Positions 1 to 8,187 of a DNA stretch of 64,000 nt are shown here, piece after piece. The notes under the pieces are model-generated. The model did not search any database. It worked only from the letters and a program-made list of their open reading frames with translations, and had not been told where the DNA came from. Position numbers and translations under genes: made by a program. Numbering within the stretch: position 1 is the first letter of the stretch; each line of letters starts with the position of its first letter. The DNA comes from Sporosarcina sp. 6E9 (lineage in GTDB: Bacteria > Bacillota > Bacilli > Bacillales_A > Planococcaceae): contig NZ_JAGEMN010000001.1 of the NCBI RefSeq assembly GCF_017921835.1, positions 1,295,874-1,359,873 on the forward strand, given 5' to 3'.

Positions 1-607
1 GAAGTCCTGAAGCAACTTTGAACCCTACTTTCCCCAATCCTTGAACAGCGTACGATACACCGCCTAGATCATCTTTTCCAAACGAAACTTTATTCGTAGC
101 TTTAATGCCATATAAAACGCCTTCTGCCGTCGGGATGGATGAGTCACCACCACCCCCGTACGCCTCCGGTACACCGACAACACAATTTGTCTCTTTCATT
201 GCGTGAATAAAATCATCCATCGTCGTGCCCATATCAGTTCCTGTGTAAAATCTTCCACCGAGCGAATCCACAAACTGGCCAAATGCACGGAATAGTTCGG
301 GACTTTTATCTGTTTTTGGATCGCCGATAATGACCGCTTTCCCTCCACCAAAATCCACATCTGCCGCCGCACATTTATAACTCATGCCTTTGGACAACCG
401 CAGCGCATCTTCTAAAGCATCGTCAACACTTTCATATGGTTGCATCCGACACCCTCCCAATGCCGGTCCAAGCGTTGTATTGTGAATAGCAATAATCGCC
501 CGCAAACCGGTAGACGGATCATTGCAGAATACGACTTGTTCGTGTTCTGCCATCTGGTCAAATAGATAAAACTTATTTTCCATTGCCGTTTCTTTTACAA
601 ACTTCAT
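1..607 (-). CDS. Phenylalanine dehydrogenase (3' end cut by window edge)
   Basis: Only the N-terminal ~202 residues are in the window. The protein belongs to the Glu/Leu/Phe/Val dehydrogenase superfamily, which oxidatively deaminates L-phenylalanine to phenylpyruvate with NAD+. Visible family marks are GPALGGCRM (about residues 47-55), the catalytic lysine block [19 protein letters not shown], the GTDMGTT stretch and [12 protein letters not shown], all close to the phenylalanine (rather than leucine) dehydrogenase of Sporosarcina ureae as I recall it. The ATG follows directly on the TAG stop of the upstream thioesterase gene, with a GAGGGG ribosome binding site inside that gene's end, so the two are one operon. 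The neighbouring paa genes suggest it feeds phenylalanine carbon toward phenylacetate. Leucine or valine dehydrogenase is the alternative. Confidence 0.88.
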   Translation of the reverse strand, partial: MKFVKETAMENKFYLFDQMAEHEQVVFCNDPSTGLRAIIAIHNTTLGPALGGCRMQPYESVDDALEDALRLSKGMSYKCAAADVDFGGGKAVIIGDPKTDKSPELFRAFGQFVDSLGGRFYTGTDMGTTMDDFIHAMKETNCVVGVPEAYGGGGDSSIPTAEGVLYGIKATNKVSFGKDDLGGVSYAVQGLGKVGFKVASGL

Positions 608-1042
608 CTAATAATCCCCCTCAGGATTCCATCTCATAAACAAATCTGATGTCGACACAGCTTCAAACATTTTAGCAATTGTATCTATCGGCAAAATAGC
701 TTGTTTTACTTTTCCCTTCCCGATTAATCTGTCATTGTTATAAACGTCTATTGCAGTTACAACTCCATTGGCATGCAACTCTGTTATAGTTGCTGTCAAA
801 GTTACCTCTGAGCCGTATAAAGAAGGAGAAATATGCTTCACCTGCACAGACGCACCCATTCCTTCTTCATGACTTTCTAAATAAGGGAGAATGATTTTCC
901 GAGAAACCCATTCCATATGGTACGTCATCGCCACTGTCGAATAGACTGGGTGTATAATTTTACCTTCAAATGCAGCAAACATGTCTCTTGTAACGATAAT
1001 TTTTAACGATTCGACCATGCCGACTTCCAAACCGTTTTTCAT
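608..1042 (-). CDS. Hotdog-fold thioesterase (FlK-like)
   Basis: A 144-residue single hotdog domain resembling fluoroacetyl-CoA thioesterase FlK and related acyl-CoA thioesterases. A Thr (TYHMEW, about residue 40), a Glu (MEW) and a His (VKHISPS, about residue 70) sit in the order of the FlK Thr-Glu-His catalytic set. It is the first gene of a two-gene operon with phenylalanine dehydrogenase, transcribed from a clear sigma-A promoter carrying the same operator as the paa operon. From this context its likely substrate is an aryl- or acyl-CoA by-product of phenylalanine/phenylacetate breakdown, perhaps to rescue CoA as PaaI does. Substrate is inferred, not seen. Confidence 0.7.
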   Translation of the reverse strand: MKNGLEVGMVESLKIIVTRDMFAAFEGKIIHPVYSTVAMTYHMEWVSRKIILPYLESHEEGMGASVQVKHISPSLYGSEVTLTATITELHANGVVTAIDVYNNDRLIGKGKVKQAILPIDTIAKMFEAVSTSDLFMRWNPEGDY

Positions 1043-1118
1043 CCTTAACTCCTCTCTAAAATATATGAATTAAAATCGCCTTCATGAAAACTTGAAATCT
1101 CTGATTCTCTTAACACAT

Positions 1119-1138
1119 CGTATAACACATATATAACG
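1119..1138 (-). promoter_or_regulatory. Candidate PaaX operator at the thioesterase-PheDH promoter
   Basis: On the plus strand the site reads CGTATAACACATATATAACG. It ends 2 bp from the -10 box and covers the predicted transcription start, a typical repressor position. An almost identical 20-mer lies at the same offset in the paaA promoter (9185-9204). Each contains TATAAC twice, 11 bp apart. Confidence 0.65.
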
Positions 1139-1140
1139 TA

Positions 1141-1169
1141 ATATTACCAATTCGTAATACGATAGTCAA
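1141..1169 (-). promoter_or_regulatory. Sigma-A promoter of the thioesterase-PheDH operon
   Basis: The minus strand has TTGACT (1164-1169), a 17-bp spacer and TAATAT (1141-1146). Confidence 0.7.
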
Positions 1170-1223
1170 TGAATAATTAGAATACTCCATGTTTTTGGAA
1201 ATGAAAATCATTTACAAAAGACA

Positions 1224-1256
1224 TAAAAAAACTGGGTTACAATTATGTACCCAGCT
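1224..1256 (-). terminator. Terminator after paaX
   Basis: On the minus strand a CTGGGTAC/GTAACCCAG stem is followed by seven T residues, just downstream of the paaX stop codon. Confidence 0.75.
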
Positions 1257-1263
1257 CTCATCA

Positions 1264-2097
1264 TTATTCATTTATCCGAATATCTTCTTGAAGTACTTGT
1301 TCAAAAAAACGACTTGCAGGCTGTTCAAGCAACTTATAATATTTCTCAAACAAATTTGCTGCGTCATTTCCAATCCACACTTCCGGTAAAAGTTCTTTTG
1401 GAAGACCTGGATCAAAAAATAGAAACTTACGATACTCATGTACAAGCATTGTTCGTGCAATAAAGCATTCTGCATCTGACATTAAATTTTTTTCCATCAT
1501 TGTTTCATGTTCCGCAAACCTTGCACTATACGTTGAAATAAATTGTTGGTGTTTTTCAGCAATTTCCTGAAGTGGCCACCCTTTTTCAACAAGGGTTCGG
1601 TTTTCTTTCGGGCCATGGTATTCCGCCACGAAAAAGTCTACATGAGCTTGAATCCCGTATTTTTCAATTAACAAATGCACTTCTTTTTCTAGGTTATTCG
1701 GTGAAATCCAGCACCCATTCGCAATACTTCCAAACCCGCTCCAGATTAATTCTTTTCTAAGTTCGTCGCGAATCTTTCTTTTCTCTTCAGGAATCGTGTA
1801 CATGAGCATGCGCCATTTTCCGTCCCACGCTTTCGGTTTCAGCCCGAAAATTCGAATAGCTGCTTCTTCGATTCTCGCTACACCGCGAGGCGTCAAAAAA
1901 TAATCGCTTTTGTTTCCAACCTTTTCAGATTGAAGCCATCCCTGCTTCATTATTCTAGACACAGCTACGCGTACGGATTGTTCATTATGTCCGAACTCTT
2001 TCAATAAACGTATTAAGCTACCAATCCAAATCTTATTTCCATAATGGCGGATATAATCTCCATAAATCGTAAAAATCATCGATCGTGTATTCGTCAA
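1264..2097 (-). CDS. paaX: PaaX-family transcriptional repressor
   Basis: A 277-residue protein of the PaaX family, which represses phenylacetate catabolism and is released by phenylacetyl-CoA. The N-terminal winged-helix region (about residues 1-85; MIFTIYGDYIRHYGNKIWIG, then SVRVAVSRIMKQGWL) is typical, followed by the PaaX central and C-terminal domains (AWDGKWRMLMYTIPEEKR). The likely start is TTG at 2097 behind a GGAAAGAGTG ribosome binding site; an in-frame ATG lies at residue 7. It follows paaH after 65 bp, so it can be read from the paa operon. An inverted repeat and an extended -10-like TGCTATACT in that gap may give it its own autoregulated promoter. A good terminator follows it. 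Confidence 0.9.
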   Translation of the reverse strand: MTNTRSMIFTIYGDYIRHYGNKIWIGSLIRLLKEFGHNEQSVRVAVSRIMKQGWLQSEKVGNKSDYFLTPRGVARIEEAAIRIFGLKPKAWDGKWRMLMYTIPEEKRKIRDELRKELIWSGFGSIANGCWISPNNLEKEVHLLIEKYGIQAHVDFFVAEYHGPKENRTLVEKGWPLQEIAEKHQQFISTYSARFAEHETMMEKNLMSDAECFIARTMLVHEYRKFLFFDPGLPKELLPEVWIGNDAANLFEKYYKLLEQPASRFFEQVLQEDIRINE

Positions 2098-2133
2098 TTT
2101 AGTTCACTCTTTCCTATTTCCATTCAATATAAG

Positions 2134-2150
2134 TATAGCAGTACACTATA
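2134..2150. promoter_or_regulatory. Inverted repeat upstream of paaX
   Basis: A TATAG-N7-CTATA inverted repeat lies in the 65-bp paaH-paaX gap and, on the minus strand, overlaps an extended -10-like TGCTATACT. It does not match the 20-bp element of the two catabolic promoters. A paaX autoregulatory site is possible. Confidence 0.3.
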
Positions 2151-2162
2151 AATTATCATTTA

Positions 2163-3011
2163 TTATGTGTAATCATAGACACCTTTCCCACTTTTCCTCC
2201 CCAACCTACCTGCATGAACATATTGTTCCAGAAGGGGCGCTGGGCGATACTTTTCACCAAGTTTCTCATGTAAGTATTTCAAGTTATTCAATCTGGTATC
2301 CAGCCCGACCAAGTCCGCAAGTTCAAATGGTCCCATCGGATAATTTAGTCCCAATTTAATGGCTTTATCAATTTCTTCTGCTGTTGCAAGGCCTTCTTGG
2401 AGCATGTAAAATGCTTCATTTCCAACTAACGCACTAATTCGACTTGTGATAAACCCTGGAAACTCATTAATGACAACCGTTTCTTTCCCCATTCTTTCTG
2501 CAACTTCTTTAATGATTTGTACAGTCTTTTCACTCGTTTCCAACCCTCGAATAATTTCGACAAATGGCATTTTATGTACAGGATTAAAAAAATGCATCGC
2601 GATTGTTTTTTCTGGCCGGCTAGCAAAAGAAGCGATTTCAGTCGGGCTCATGGTTGATGTATTTGTCGCAAAACAACAATGTTTAGGCGCATACTTTTCA
2701 ATCATTTCAAACACCTGTTTTTTTATCGATGCATTTTCTGGAACAGCTTCAATAATAAGATCCGCCGAATCTGCTGCTTTAGCCAAATCATGTTCATAAC
2801 TCAAGTATTTCCGAACGTTTTGGGCATCTTCGACTGTTAGCTTCGCATACGATATTCCTTTTTCCAACATAATAGCTATATCTTGCTTCGCATTTTTTAG
2901 TGCGACTTCATTAATATCCACCATAGTCACGGAGTACCCCGCAAGGGCCCCGACATAGGCTATACCTCTTCCCATCACTCCGGAACCGACAACAACAATG
3001 TGATTAATCAT
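2163..3011 (-). CDS. paaH: 3-hydroxyacyl-CoA dehydrogenase (PaaH-type)
   Basis: A 282-residue NAD-dependent dehydrogenase, the usual length for single-function 3-hydroxyacyl-CoA (or 3-hydroxybutyryl-CoA) dehydrogenases. The Rossmann motif GSGVMGRGIA is at residues 9-18. HFFNPVHKMPFVEIIRG carries the catalytic histidine, and the C-terminal domain has FPGFITSRI and LNYPMGPFELADLVGLD. The start follows an AAGGAGG site. As last catabolic gene of the paa operon it should oxidise 3-hydroxyadipyl-CoA to 3-oxoadipyl-CoA. A butyrate-pathway HbdA role cannot be excluded from sequence alone. No thiolase (paaJ) lies nearby. Confidence 0.85.
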   Translation of the reverse strand: MINHIVVVGSGVMGRGIAYVGALAGYSVTMVDINEVALKNAKQDIAIMLEKGISYAKLTVEDAQNVRKYLSYEHDLAKAADSADLIIEAVPENASIKKQVFEMIEKYAPKHCCFATNTSTMSPTEIASFASRPEKTIAMHFFNPVHKMPFVEIIRGLETSEKTVQIIKEVAERMGKETVVINEFPGFITSRISALVGNEAFYMLQEGLATAEEIDKAIKLGLNYPMGPFELADLVGLDTRLNNLKYLHEKLGEKYRPAPLLEQYVHAGRLGRKSGKGVYDYT

Positions 3012-3083
3012 GAAGACAGCCTCCTTATCGTCTAAATGAATTCAGACAGGGAAATCTAAAATCCCTGTCTGCGATTCAATATA

Positions 3084-4601
3084 TTATATTCCGAATGGAT
3101 TTATCGGACGACTTCCAAAATACGACATAATACTCTTCGTTTCAGAATAAAGATCTAGTGTTTCTTTTGAAAGCTCTCGTCCAAAACCAGATTGTTTATA
3201 ACCGCCAAATGGCGTACCTGGAAAAGCGGAAAATGGACAGTTAATCATGACGATACCTGCCTGAATTTGATTGGCTACCCGCGTCGCACGCGCACCGTTT
3301 GTTGACCAAATTGAAGAAGCGAGACCGTAATCCGAGTCATTGGCTAACTTGATGGCTTCTTTTTCGTTTGAGAATTTTGAAACGACAACAACAGGTCCAA
3401 ATATTTCTTCCTGCACAACCTTCATCTCTTGCGTTACATTACCGATTACAGTCGGTGCATACCAAAAACCGTCTTCAAATCCTTCTGGTTTCAATACTTT
3501 TCCACCAGTCAGAATTTCAGCGCCTTCATCGATTGCGGATTGTACATAACCTTTAATTGTATTCAATTGTGTTTGATCGATGATTGCCCCCATATGTGTT
3601 CCTTTATCAAACGGATCGCCGATTTGAATCTTTTCGGTTTTGGCAATAAACTTTTCTATAAATTCATCATAAACGTCTTCGTGGATATACATTCGCGAAC
3701 GAGCGTCGCATGATTGCCCCGTATTGTTATAGATTCCGTAAAGGGAGCCGTCGACAGCTGCATCGATATCAGCATCTTCAAACACGAGATTTGGGGATTT
3801 CCCTCCAAGTTCTAGTGTGACGCGCTTTAAAGTTGTGGAAGCTTTCCCCATAATATCTTTTCCGATTGGCGTCGAACCAGTGAAGGCAACTTTATTCACA
3901 AGCTCATGTTCTACCAAATAGTTGCCGATTTCAGAGCCGGAACCAGGAATGACGTTTACGACACCTTCTGGAACACCCGCTTCATGACAAATTTCGCCTA
4001 ACACAATCGCAGTCAACGGCGTTAAGGAAGCTGGTTTCAAAACGACCGAACAACCTGCCGCAATCGCCGGAGCAATTTTCCAAGCCGCCATCATTAATGG
4101 ATAGTTCCAAGGAATAATTTGCGCGCATACGCCAACAGGTTCTTTTTCCGTGTAATTATGAAATTGGCCTGGAACATTATTGACTGTTCCCCCGTGCCCG
4201 ACAATAGCGCCAGCATAAAATTCGAAATCCTCAATAGCTTGGGCAATCTGTCCTTTTGCTGCGGCAAGTGACTTACCCGTATTTAATATTTCAAGTTCGA
4301 CTAGTTCTTTAAAACGAGTTCCCATAATTTCTGCGATTTTATTTAACACGCGGGCCCGTCGCCCAGGTGGTGTTAGTTTCCACTTTCCGTTATCAAATGC
4401 ATTTCTCGCGGCTTTAACTGCTTTTTCAGCATCTTCTTGTGAAGATTTTGCTACCTCTGCAATCACTTTGCCCGTTGCAGGATTATAAATTTTTGTTCGT
4501 TCGCCATTCACGCTATCTACTTGTTCGCCGTTAATAAAGAGCTTATAGTAATCTCGCTTTATCGGCTCTTTTTCAATGATTGTTTCTCTAGTTTTAGTCA
4601 T
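3084..4601 (-). CDS. Aldehyde dehydrogenase (paa operon)
   Basis: A 505-residue NAD(P)-dependent aldehyde dehydrogenase of the betaine/phenylacetaldehyde type. It has the catalytic Glu in VTLELGGKSPN, the catalytic Cys in NNTGQSCDARSR, the cofactor motif FTGSTPIGK and PWNYPLMMAAWK. The ATG follows AGGGGG. It lies between a paaG-like gene and paaH. Two roles fit: phenylacetaldehyde to phenylacetate, joining phenylalanine catabolism to the pathway, or the dehydrogenase step after ring opening, which fused PaaZ performs elsewhere. No fused PaaZ (about 680 residues) is present here, which makes the second role reasonable. The choice between them is inference. Confidence 0.85.
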   Translation of the reverse strand: MTKTRETIIEKEPIKRDYYKLFINGEQVDSVNGERTKIYNPATGKVIAEVAKSSQEDAEKAVKAARNAFDNGKWKLTPPGRRARVLNKIAEIMGTRFKELVELEILNTGKSLAAAKGQIAQAIEDFEFYAGAIVGHGGTVNNVPGQFHNYTEKEPVGVCAQIIPWNYPLMMAAWKIAPAIAAGCSVVLKPASLTPLTAIVLGEICHEAGVPEGVVNVIPGSGSEIGNYLVEHELVNKVAFTGSTPIGKDIMGKASTTLKRVTLELGGKSPNLVFEDADIDAAVDGSLYGIYNNTGQSCDARSRMYIHEDVYDEFIEKFIAKTEKIQIGDPFDKGTHMGAIIDQTQLNTIKGYVQSAIDEGAEILTGGKVLKPEGFEDGFWYAPTVIGNVTQEMKVVQEEIFGPVVVVSKFSNEKEAIKLANDSDYGLASSIWSTNGARATRVANQIQAGIVMINCPFSAFPGTPFGGYKQSGFGRELSKETLDLYSETKSIMSYFGSRPINPFGI

Positions 4602-4613
4602 CTATAGTACCCC

Positions 4614-5387
4614 CTATTGTCCTGAATACACAGGTTTTCTTTTTTCCATAAATGCGGCAACACCTTCTCGGTGATCTTTTGTCAGGCCAGCTAGGCGTTG
4701 ACCTTGCGCTTCTTGTTCTAAATAGTCGTCAAAGGACATTAATGTCGTTGCTCTTAATGAACGCTTAATGATTCCAATGGCTTTTGTAGGCATTGAAGCA
4801 AGACGCGTGGCAAATTCAGACACATCTTCATGCCATGTATCCATTGGTATTTTCCGCGTCGCCAATCCGATAGCCACTGCATCTTCAGCCGAAACTTTTT
4901 CACCCAAGATAGCTAGTTCTGCCGCTTTAGCATGACCTACCAACTGTGTTAGGTAATATAGATTGCCCGAATCCGGAATGAGCCCCACGTGAATGAAAGC
5001 ATTAATAAAACTAGCTTTTTCTGAAACTAAACGAAAATCGCAAGCAAGCGCTAAACTAAATCCAGCCCCAGCAGCTACTCCGTTGACAGCAGCAATGATT
5101 GGTTTTTCACAGTTGCGTAGTTGTTTAATCATCGGGCCGTAGTGGTCTCTAAGCACTTGCCCATGATCCATATTATCGTCGACTTCTGATAAATCCTGAC
5201 CGGAACAAAATGCCCGTCCTTCACCTGTAATGACAAGGCAACGAACTTCATCATTAAAAGTAGCTTTTTTTACTGCATCTTTAATTTCTCGGTTCATTTG
5301 CGCTATGAATGCATTCAGCTTATCTGGTCGATTTAAATAAACCCAAGCAACTCCATCAGTTACGTCATAACGAATTGTCTCGAACAT
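4614..5387 (-). CDS. paaG: Enoyl-CoA hydratase/isomerase, PaaG-like
   Basis: A 257-residue crotonase-fold protein. The oxyanion-hole strands are GEGRAFCSGQDL and AVNGVAAGAGFSLALACDF. The active-site loop reads IPDSGNLYYLTQLVG, with an Asp where PaaG-type isomerases carry one instead of the PGAGGTQR of hydratases. PaaG converts ring-1,2-epoxyphenylacetyl-CoA to the oxepin form. It sits 12 bp downstream of the paaF-like gene with an AAGGGGG ribosome binding site. Assignment to PaaG rests on that loop and on the operon; general enoyl-CoA isomerase is the fallback. Confidence 0.75.
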   Translation of the reverse strand: MFETIRYDVTDGVAWVYLNRPDKLNAFIAQMNREIKDAVKKATFNDEVRCLVITGEGRAFCSGQDLSEVDDNMDHGQVLRDHYGPMIKQLRNCEKPIIAAVNGVAAGAGFSLALACDFRLVSEKASFINAFIHVGLIPDSGNLYYLTQLVGHAKAAELAILGEKVSAEDAVAIGLATRKIPMDTWHEDVSEFATRLASMPTKAIGIIKRSLRATTLMSFDDYLEQEAQGQRLAGLTKDHREGVAAFMEKRKPVYSGQ

Positions 5388-5398
5388 TTGGCACCCCC

Positions 5399-6175
5399 TT
5401 ATTTCCCATGGTAATCCGGTTTTCTTTTTTCAATGAATGCATTCATGCCCTCTTTTTGATCTTCGGAACCAAACAACAAGTAAAAATTTTTCCGTTCATA
5501 TTGCATGCCTTCATATAATGGATAATCCACTGCTTTATTGACAGAGTCTTTGATAAGCCTCAGTGATAGAGGCGGTTGTTTTGCAAGTTTCGCCGCGAAC
5601 TTCATCGTTTCCTCCATTAATAATTCAGGCGTGACGATCTTGTTAATGATTCCATGAGCTAAAGCCATTTCCGCTGAGATGCGCTCACCTGTCCACAACC
5701 ACTCCAACGCCTTTGTGCGACCAACCAATTTAGTTAATCTTTGGGTCCCTCCTGCACCCGGCATAACCCCAAGTCCTACTTCTGGAAATGCAAACTCTGT
5801 TCCACTAGCCGTGATTAATAGATCACAACTAAGCGCAAGCTCGAATCCTCCGCCAAATACAAACCCTTTTACAACACCGATAATGGGCTTTTTAATTAAT
5901 GCCAATCGATCCCAATCCGCGAATTGGTTAAGAAGTTCTAAACTAATGGGATTGTCACTAGTCATTTCATCGATATCGGCCCCAGCCGAAAAGGCACGCC
6001 CTTTACCAGTCAACACAATAACGCGGACATTATTATCACGGTCATATCCTTCCATCGCCGTAACAATTTCACTGACCATTTTACGGTTCAATGAATTTAA
6101 TTGCCGCGGCCGATTGAGTTCGATGACTGCCAAATTATCGACGATAGAAGTTTCAATGTACTCAAAACCACTCAT
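5399..6175 (-). CDS. paaF: Enoyl-CoA hydratase, PaaF-like
   Basis: A 258-residue crotonase-family hydratase. The oxyanion-hole segments are GKGRAFSAGADI and VVKGFVFGGGFELALSCDL. The hydratase signature FAFPEVGLGVMPGAGGTQRL carries the glutamate expected for water addition. Its ATG overlaps the stop of the EthD-like gene by 4 bp, so translation is coupled. In the phenylacetate pathway this enzyme would hydrate 2,3-dehydroadipyl-CoA to 3-hydroxyadipyl-CoA, the substrate of the PaaH-type dehydrogenase in the same operon. Confidence 0.77.
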   Translation of the reverse strand: MSGFEYIETSIVDNLAVIELNRPRQLNSLNRKMVSEIVTAMEGYDRDNNVRVIVLTGKGRAFSAGADIDEMTSDNPISLELLNQFADWDRLALIKKPIIGVVKGFVFGGGFELALSCDLLITASGTEFAFPEVGLGVMPGAGGTQRLTKLVGRTKALEWLWTGERISAEMALAHGIINKIVTPELLMEETMKFAAKLAKQPPLSLRLIKDSVNKAVDYPLYEGMQYERKNFYLLFGSEDQKEGMNAFIEKRKPDYHGK

Positions 6176-6477
6176 TTTGCATCTTCACCAATCATTAACG
6201 TGACTAAATCACCTGCAAATCCCATTAAGTCTTTGCCTGAAGCTTTTCCTTCCGGGGAACGCAAACCAGAATTCAACGAATCCATATCGTCATAAAACAT
6301 TTCACACATCAGGTAGTATTTTCCCTCTCCACCCATAGGAGACCCCGTCATTTTTGTCACTTTCATTTCACGAAGGCCCGGAATCTTTTCTGTTAACGGA
6401 CCATGTACATTGAAATAATGCTCGTCAAATGCCCCTTTGTTTTCAGGGTGTTTATACAACGCGATTAATTTAGCCAT
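6172..6477 (-). CDS. EthD-family protein of the paa operon
   Basis: About 101 residues starting MAKLIALYKHPENKGAF, with the ferredoxin-like EthD/dabb fold pattern (ALYKHPENKGAFDEHY, then VHGPLTEKIPG). I chose the ATG at 6477 because it has a GGAG site 7 bp upstream, whereas the earlier GTG (6492) lies before that site. It is wedged between paaD and the paaF-like gene with overlapping ends, so it belongs to the pathway. EthD proteins are small dimers linked to oxidative degradation of ethers and aromatics; the exact reaction is unknown. A role in handling the unstable epoxide or oxepin is only a guess. Confidence 0.7.
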   Translation of the reverse strand: MAKLIALYKHPENKGAFDEHYFNVHGPLTEKIPGLREMKVTKMTGSPMGGEGKYYLMCEMFYDDMDSLNSGLRSPEGKASGKDLMGFAGDLVTLMIGEDAK

Positions 6478-6488
6478 TTTATCTCTCC

Positions 6489-6989
6489 TCACATTAGTGT
6501 AGACACGGGTTTCATTGCCTCGAAAACGTTTTTACAAGACTTGCAATAGAGAATGCTTCTGCATGCTGTAGGTCCAAAAATATTTTCCATTGTCACATAA
6601 GTCGAGCCACAATAGGCACAATCCACATGCCATGAACCATCTTCTTTGAAATGCCGTGGGGGTGGTGAAATTCCAAACTTCCGTAAATTCACATGGCCTT
6701 GCTCAGTAATACGATCCGATGTCCATGGTGGGTGAAAAACAAATTCTACTTCGACATCCACTACTTCCGATAATTCTTTCACTGCATTAACAGTATTTTT
6801 TTTAATAATTTCAAGTGCCGGACAACCTAAAAAAGTTGGTAGTAAAACAACTTTAACGTTATTTCCATCGGTCGTGACTGTTTCTACCATACCAAGATCG
6901 ACGATACTTACCGAATCAATCTCAGGGTCTTTAACATGCATGAGTACCTCAATCACTCTTTCTGTTGAAATTTCAATCGAAGTTTCCAA
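6489..6989 (-). CDS. paaD: Phenylacetyl-CoA epoxidase subunit PaaD
   Basis: A 166-residue protein with an N-terminal MIP18/DUF59 domain (VLMHVKDPEIDSVSIVDLGM, then TFLGCPALE) and a C-terminal Cys-rich module (CAYCGSTY, then YCKSCKNVF). This two-part build is typical of PaaD, which is needed to make the PaaABC(E) di-iron epoxidase active, probably in metal-cluster assembly. The start is TTG behind GAGGCGG. It directly follows paaC in the operon. No paaE reductase follows it, unlike the E. coli order ABCDE. Confidence 0.9.
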   Translation of the reverse strand: METSIEISTERVIEVLMHVKDPEIDSVSIVDLGMVETVTTDGNNVKVVLLPTFLGCPALEIIKKNTVNAVKELSEVVDVEVEFVFHPPWTSDRITEQGHVNLRKFGISPPPRHFKEDGSWHVDCAYCGSTYVTMENIFGPTACRSILYCKSCKNVFEAMKPVSTLM

Positions 6990-7015
6990 TAAAACCGCCT
7001 CATTTCATATACCGA

Positions 7016-7825
7016 TCACCAAACAGCTACAGGATCAACCATATATACTTCCGAAAGTGTTCGAAGCGCTTGATCCAAATCCTTTGTGTGCTCTCCATTT
7101 CGACCATTTATTTTTGGAGTCGGAACTGTGGGTAAAGTCTTTTGAAGCTGGGTAAAAACGGGTTCAAGACTCATTGACCAGTTTTTCAGAAGTACCTCTT
7201 CAGATTCTATTAAATGATGACTTTCAATTAATTGTTTAGACGCACCAAATGAAAACATATCCCCGAAATCATTCATTACGAGCGTTACCGCATCGTTCAT
7301 TTTCTTTTTAGCTACATCTGTCGAGCCCATTAGCTGTTTAAACCATGTTTCCCAGTGCAGTCTATGATAATAAAGTTCCATTCTAACTTTTATCGCTACT
7401 TCTGCCAGTGGCGCATGCGAACTTTTACAAAGCGAATCGACTTTCACTTTTTTCGCTTGTGTGTAAAAGTAACTTCTAACAACTGCATACGCCCAGTCAT
7501 ATAAAGGGGTTTCCATATATACCCCTTCGCCATTTGCACGCTCCGTTAAAACGCTGTTTCTTCTATCACTGGCAGGACGTGCGTGTGCTAAATCATCAGC
7601 ATTACCCGCGCCCAATTCTTCAAGCAGTTGATAATACATCGCTGCATGCCCCATGCTGTCCTGGCTAATCGAGGAGGAAGCTACATCTTCTTCTATATGC
7701 GGGGCGAGGCCAAGCCATTCTGAACCGCGAAAAGCGTACATCAAATCATCGTCTGCGAGCTGAAACAAAAGACTCGTTAATGCATCTTTATAGTCCGCAC
7801 ACTTGGTGGTTTCAGCGTTACTCAT
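7016..7825 (-). CDS. paaC: Phenylacetyl-CoA epoxidase subunit PaaC
   Basis: About 269 residues when started at the ATG at 7825, which overlaps the paaB stop by 4 bp (ATGA) and has a GGGAGGG site upstream. A longer reading from 7891 would add 22 residues inside paaB and is not favoured. PaaC is the ferritin-like structural subunit that pairs with catalytic PaaA. The helices containing SWLGLAPHIEEDVASSSISQ-type and HRLHWETWF-type sequence match it. It lies in the canonical A-B-C-D order. Confidence 0.9.
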   Translation of the reverse strand: MSNAETTKCADYKDALTSLLFQLADDDLMYAFRGSEWLGLAPHIEEDVASSSISQDSMGHAAMYYQLLEELGAGNADDLAHARPASDRRNSVLTERANGEGVYMETPLYDWAYAVVRSYFYTQAKKVKVDSLCKSSHAPLAEVAIKVRMELYYHRLHWETWFKQLMGSTDVAKKKMNDAVTLVMNDFGDMFSFGASKQLIESHHLIESEEVLLKNWSMSLEPVFTQLQKTLPTVPTPKINGRNGEHTKDLDQALRTLSEVYMVDPVAVW

Positions 7826-8169
7826 TTTCTTTTCCCTCCCCATGACAGTATTTCTTTTTCGTCTAATATTTCTTGTTCGTACTTGCGCCATTTTTTTCTT
7901 AAATAACCATAACCTTTTGTCATGCGGTAATCTTTGTTATCTAAACGGCTGAGCGATAATTTTTCATCGGAATTCATTTTTCTAATGTGTTTACGATTTA
8001 CAATCCAAATATCAACGACTGCTTCACGTCTCATAAAATTCTCTTGCGCCAATACGAGTGCCATATCTTCATTAGGCGCTAGTAAGCTAAATTGGTATTG
8101 GAACGGTGAACTATGTGTTCGTTTACTAAAAATTTCATACTCCTGATAAAAAGATTGCTCTTCAGCCAT
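7822..8169 (-). CDS. paaB: Phenylacetyl-CoA epoxidase subunit PaaB
   Basis: A 115-residue protein of the PaaB family. The N-terminal EYEIFSKRTHSSPFQYQFSL and the following LAPNEDMALVLAQENFMRR are characteristic. PaaB bridges PaaAC heterodimers in the epoxidase complex and has no catalytic residues of its own. The gene starts 18 bp after paaA and ends in a 4-bp overlap with paaC. The C-terminal part (LRKKWRKYEQEILDEKEIL) is more charged and longer than in E. coli PaaB (about 95 residues). Confidence 0.9.
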   Translation of the reverse strand: MAEEQSFYQEYEIFSKRTHSSPFQYQFSLLAPNEDMALVLAQENFMRREAVVDIWIVNRKHIRKMNSDEKLSLSRLDNKDYRMTKGYGYLRKKWRKYEQEILDEKEILSWGGKRK

Positions 8170-8187
8170 TTCTGATTGTCTCCTTTC

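Noticed and set aside
1189-1463. Plus-strand ORFs opposite the end of paaX
   Set aside because: They are antisense to paaX and its terminator, have no ribosome binding site and show no family pattern.
5679-6203. 174-residue plus-strand ORF opposite the paaF-like gene
   Set aside because: It mirrors the codon pattern of a well-supported gene on the other strand and has a low-complexity, Ser/Asn-rich translation.
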